Origin: DAOUAG01 sp034432935
GTDB taxonomy: Bacteria; Chloroflexota; Dehalococcoidia; SM23-28-2; RBG-16-64-32
DNA length: 64,000 nucleotides
NCBI GenBank assembly: GCA_034432935.1
Contig: DAOUBD010000024.1
Coordinates: forward strand, 1 to 64,000
Reading direction: 5' to 3'
The notes beneath the pieces are model-generated. The model had not been told where the DNA came from, made no database searches, and saw only the letters and a list, made by a program, of their open reading frames with translations. How positions within the stretch are numbered: position 1 is the stretch's first letter; each line of letters begins with the position of its first letter. The position numbers and the translations under genes are program-made. This document shows, piece after piece, positions 61,124 through 64,000 of the stretch.

Positions 61124-63451
61124 ATGAAACTGGTCGCCTGGTTCAATGAGGTCGACAAAGACGACGTCGGCCTCGTGGGCGGAAAAGGGGCCAACCTCGG
61201 CGAGCTCACAAAGGCTGGCATCCCGGTGCCCTCTGGCTTTGTGCTTACGTCCCACGCCTACTTTAGCTTTCTGGACCAGTCCGGCCTCCGCGGGGAGATT
61301 CAGTCCCGGCTCTCCTCTCTCGATATCAACGATAGCGCGCGGCTTCAACGGGCCGCGGCGGAGATTAGGGACATCATCACTGGCCGGCCCATGCCATCGG
61401 AAACCGCCTCCCTCATCGCACGGTGCTACCGCGACATGGGGGGCGGGCCCGTAGCCGTGCGCTCCTCAGCCACAGCCGAAGACCTGGCAGAGGCCTCCTT
61501 CGCCGGGCAACAGAGCACGTATCTGAACGTCACGGGTGAGGAGGATGTAGTGCGCGCGGTGCAGGCCTGCTGGGCCAGCCTCTTCGAGGCCCGCGCCATC
61601 TTCTACCGTGCCCAGGGAGGCTTCGACCACCTCAAGGTCGGCATCGCCGTAGTAGTACAACACATGGTGCAGTCTCAGCGCTCGGGCGTCATGTTCACCC
61701 TAGAGCCGGTTACCGGGGACCGCACCAAGTTAGTAATCGAGGCCATCCACGGCCTAGGCGAGGCAGTAGTATCCGGCGCGGTGACGCCGGATCTTTATAT
61801 TCTGGACAAGGAAAGCCTGCGCATCCTCGAGCGCAGGGTCGCCCACCAGGAGAGGGCCCTGGTCCGCAACCCTGACGCCGCGCCCGGCGAGGAGAACAAC
61901 ATATGGCAGACCCTGCCGCCCGATGTGGGCGGGGCGCAGAAGCTCACGGATGACGAGATCGTCACCATAGGCCAGCTCGGCAAGAGGGTCGAGAGCCACT
62001 ATGGCAAGCCTCAGGACATCGAGTGGGCCTACGAAGACGGCAAGTTCTTCATCGTCCAGGCCAGGCCGGTGACGGTCCTCGGAGAGGCGGAGGAGCAGGC
62101 GGAGAACGAGCTCCTGGGCGAGAAGGCCCCGGTCCTCCTCGACGGATCACCTGCCAGCCCCGGAGTGGCCTTCGGGCCCGTCAAGATCGTCTTGAGCCCG
62201 GAGGCCATCGACCAGGTGCTGGATGGGGACATCCTGGTAGCTGAGATGACGACGCCGGACTTCGTACCGGCCATGAAGAGGGCCGCCGCCATCGTCACCG
62301 ACAAGGGGGGGCGTACCTGCCACGCCGCCATCGTCAGCCGCGAACTTGGCATCCCCTGCGTCGTCGGCACCGAACGGGCCACCCAGCTTCTCACGCCCGG
62401 CCAGGAGGTCACCGTGGACGGCTCCCGGGGCCGCGTCTACGAGGGCCGCGCCGAAGTACGCCTGGCCTGGGCCGCCCAGGAGGCCGCCCGCCGGGCCCAG
62501 GCGGCTCACATCAAGACCCGCACCAAGGTTTATGTCAACCTGGCGGAGCCCGAGCTGGCAGAGCGCATGGCCCAGCGCAACGTCGACGGCGTCGGCCTAC
62601 TGAGGGCCGAATTCATCGTCGCCGACCACATAAAGGAGCACCCCCGCCTATTCATCGACGAAGGCAGGCCTGAAGAGTTCATCCAGAAGCTGGCTGAAGG
62701 GCTCCGGGCCTTCGCCAAGGCCTTCTACCCGAGGCCCGTAGTCTACCGCACCACGGACTTCAAGACTAACGAGTACCGGAACCTCAAGGGCGGTGACCGG
62801 TATGAAGGCGAGGAGGAGAACCCCATGATCGGCTACCGGGGCGCCTCCCGTTACATCCGGGATGAAGAGGTGTTCCGCCTCGAGATCGAGGCCATAAAGC
62901 GGGTGAGGGCAGAGTTCCCCAACCTCTGGGTGATGATCCCCTTCGTGCGCACGCCGGCGGAGCTGGCGGCGGTCAAGGCGGTCATGGAACGCCACGGCCT
63001 TGCCCGCTCGCCTGACTTCAAGCTGTGGATGATGGCGGAGGTCCCTTCCAACGTCTTCCTTCTGGACCAGTTCATCGATGTCGGCATCGACGGCATCAGC
63101 ATCGGCTCCAACGACCTGACGCAGCTCATCTTGGGCATCGACCGCGACAACTCCCGGTTCGCCACTGAGTTCGACGAGCGCAACGAGGCCGTCCTCAAGG
63201 CGTTGGAGATACTCATCAGAGGCGCCCGGCGGCGCGGGATCACCGTCTCCATCTGCGGCCAGGCGCCCAGCGACTACCCGGAGATCACCCAGAAGCTGGT
63301 GAGCTGGGGCATCACCTCCGTCTCCGTCAACCCGGACGTCATCGATAAGACGCGCGAGATCATCGCCAAGGCAGAGGCAGCGCTGGGCTCGGGCGAGGAC
63401 GAGGGCAAAGGCACGGTGCCCGAGGCAGCCACGGTCACGCCATTCCCCTAA
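61124..63451 (+). CDS. ppsA: Phosphoenolpyruvate synthase
   Basis: Converts pyruvate and ATP to PEP, AMP and phosphate for gluconeogenesis (775 aa). The N-terminal ATP-grasp domain (about 1-320) opens GLVGGKGANLGEL. The phosphohistidine swivel domain has His400 in GGRTCHAAIVSRE. The C-terminal PEP/pyruvate TIM barrel shows DGISIGSNDLTQL and the end SICGQAPSDYPE. AAGGAGGT precedes the ATG. It is more like PpsA than PPDK by size and motif. Confidence 0.95.
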   Translation: MKLVAWFNEVDKDDVGLVGGKGANLGELTKAGIPVPSGFVLTSHAYFSFLDQSGLRGEIQSRLSSLDINDSARLQRAAAEIRDIITGRPMPSETASLIARCYRDMGGGPVAVRSSATAEDLAEASFAGQQSTYLNVTGEEDVVRAVQACWASLFEARAIFYRAQGGFDHLKVGIAVVVQHMVQSQRSGVMFTLEPVTGDRTKLVIEAIHGLGEAVVSGAVTPDLYILDKESLRILERRVAHQERALVRNPDAAPGEENNIWQTLPPDVGGAQKLTDDEIVTIGQLGKRVESHYGKPQDIEWAYEDGKFFIVQARPVTVLGEAEEQAENELLGEKAPVLLDGSPASPGVAFGPVKIVLSPEAIDQVLDGDILVAEMTTPDFVPAMKRAAAIVTDKGGRTCHAAIVSRELGIPCVVGTERATQLLTPGQEVTVDGSRGRVYEGRAEVRLAWAAQEAARRAQAAHIKTRTKVYVNLAEPELAERMAQRNVDGVGLLRAEFIVADHIKEHPRLFIDEGRPEEFIQKLAEGLRAFAKAFYPRPVVYRTTDFKTNEYRNLKGGDRYEGEEENPMIGYRGASRYIRDEEVFRLEIEAIKRVRAEFPNLWVMIPFVRTPAELAAVKAVMERHGLARSPDFKLWMMAEVPSNVFLLDQFIDVGIDGISIGSNDLTQLILGIDRDNSRFATEFDERNEAVLKALEILIRGARRRGITVSICGQAPSDYPEITQKLVSWGITSVSVNPDVIDKTREIIAKAEAALGSGEDEGKGTVPEAATVTPFP

Positions 63452-63510
63452 CCCAATCAACCCATATCGCCGCGCCTGCCACAGCTTTCCGGCCGAGTTG
63501 CCACATGGGT

Positions 63511-63516
63511 TAGAAT
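63511..63516 (+). promoter_or_regulatory. -10 element of the dGTPase-like gene (leaderless)
   Basis: TAGAAT, 10 bp before the ATG at 63527; no Shine-Dalgarno sequence and no convincing -35. Confidence 0.45.
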
Positions 63517-63526
63517 CGAGTTTGCC

Positions 63527-64000
63527 ATGGATCTGTCGCGGGTCCGTAAGAGCCTGGAAGACAAAGAACGCCTCCTATCGCCCTATGCCGCCCGCAGTTA
63601 CGCCAGCCGCGGCCGGGAGACACCGGAGGAACCTTCGCCGGTCCGCACCGAGTTCCAGCGCGACCGTGACCGCATCATCCACAGCAAGGCCTTCCGGAGG
63701 CTTAAGCACAAGACGCAGGTCTTCATCGCCCCCGTTGGCGACCACTTCGTCACACGCTTGACCCACACCCTGGAGGTGGCCCAGATCGGGCGCACCATCG
63801 CCCGCGGCCTGAACCTGAACGAGGACCTCGCCGAAGCCATCGCCCTTGCCCACGATATCGGACACCCTCCCTTCGGCCACGCGGGGGAGCAAGCCCTGGC
63901 GGAGCTGGTACCGGAGGGGTTCCGTCACGCCGAGCAGAGCCTACGGGTGGTGGAGAAGCTGGAGCCCCTGAACCTGACATGGGAGGTGCGGGACGGCATC
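63527..64000 (+). CDS. dGTP triphosphohydrolase-like HD-domain protein (partial, runs off the window)
   Basis: The first 158 residues of a deoxyguanosinetriphosphate triphosphohydrolase-like protein. The opening SPYAARSYASRGRE, RDRDRIIHSKAFRRLKHKTQVF and the HD-domain metal ligands in THTLEVAQIGRTI and LAHDIGHPPFGHAGE are diagnostic. It hydrolyses dNTPs to nucleoside and triphosphate, balancing the dNTP pool. The frame is open to base 64000, so the rest lies outside. A -10 box 10 bp upstream suggests leaderless translation. Confidence 0.92.
   Translation, partial: MDLSRVRKSLEDKERLLSPYAARSYASRGRETPEEPSPVRTEFQRDRDRIIHSKAFRRLKHKTQVFIAPVGDHFVTRLTHTLEVAQIGRTIARGLNLNEDLAEAIALAHDIGHPPFGHAGEQALAELVPEGFRHAEQSLRVVEKLEPLNLTWEVRDGI

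Overview
This is a high-GC, gene-dense bacterial chromosome segment with 65 protein genes, one tRNA and no insertion sequence, prophage or CRISPR array. The best guess for its origin is a Chloroflexota bacterium, probably Dehalococcoidia-like. The hints are a threonyl-tRNA synthetase without its TGS domain, the thrS / infC-rpmI-rplT / pheS-pheT neighbourhood, an abundance of CaiB/BaiF CoA-transferases, luciferase-like flavin oxidoreductases, CoA-ester enzymes and a Flp pilin. This assignment is an inference; no rRNA is present to confirm it.

Layout. 0.1-9.4 kb: an exporter, then a minus-strand run of tsaC/sua5-like, lipoprotein, penicillin-acylase-type hydrolase and pgk, with guaA divergent. 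9.1-18.3 kb is an information-processing block. It holds a zinc-ribbon protein, a DMT transporter, tRNA-Val(GAC), a threonine-type T-box leader, two small membrane proteins, thrS, then infC (with an ATT start codon), rpmI and rplT, and on the other strand pheS-pheT. 18.4-24.7 kb: a stand-alone Lrp/AsnC effector domain, a creatininase-family amidohydrolase, moeA, an orphan Flp pilin missed by length filters, and a galK-alpha-galactosidase operon.

24.7-29 kb: an ATGA-coupled pair of family III CoA-transferases, in which only the second has the catalytic Asp, then a TetR regulator and a Gfo/Idh/MocA dehydrogenase. 29-31.6 kb: a cyclase-family hydrolase behind a structured leader, and an unusual three-part protein consisting of a basic low-complexity tail, a PD-(D/E)XK-like domain and a hypoxanthine phosphoribosyltransferase. 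31.7-37.2 kb: a tight plus-strand cluster of alpha/beta hydrolase, DapB-like dehydrogenase, class III aminotransferase, MFS transporter and a crotonase lacking both classic glutamates; this looks like an uncharacterised catabolic pathway. 37-56.6 kb: CoA-thioester and flavin metabolism, including an acyl-CoA dehydrogenase, two more CoA-transferases, thiolase, FabG, two LLM oxidoreductases, a flavin reductase, a methylmalonyl-CoA mutase large subunit and a CoA-ester lyase. 56.7-64 kb: housekeeping genes cmk-plsC-ispH, glmS, ppsA and the start of a dGTPase-like gene.

Regulation. Several promoters can be read by eye as TTGACN-like, 17-18 bp, then TATAAT-like, often with a TGC extension before the -10. 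At least eight genes have a -10 hexamer only 7-11 bp before the start codon, so their mRNAs are probably leaderless. Several convergent gene pairs end in perfect hairpins without U-tracts, and two pairs share a CTAG as overlapping stop codons. Functions are read from recognisable motifs only; no database search was run.
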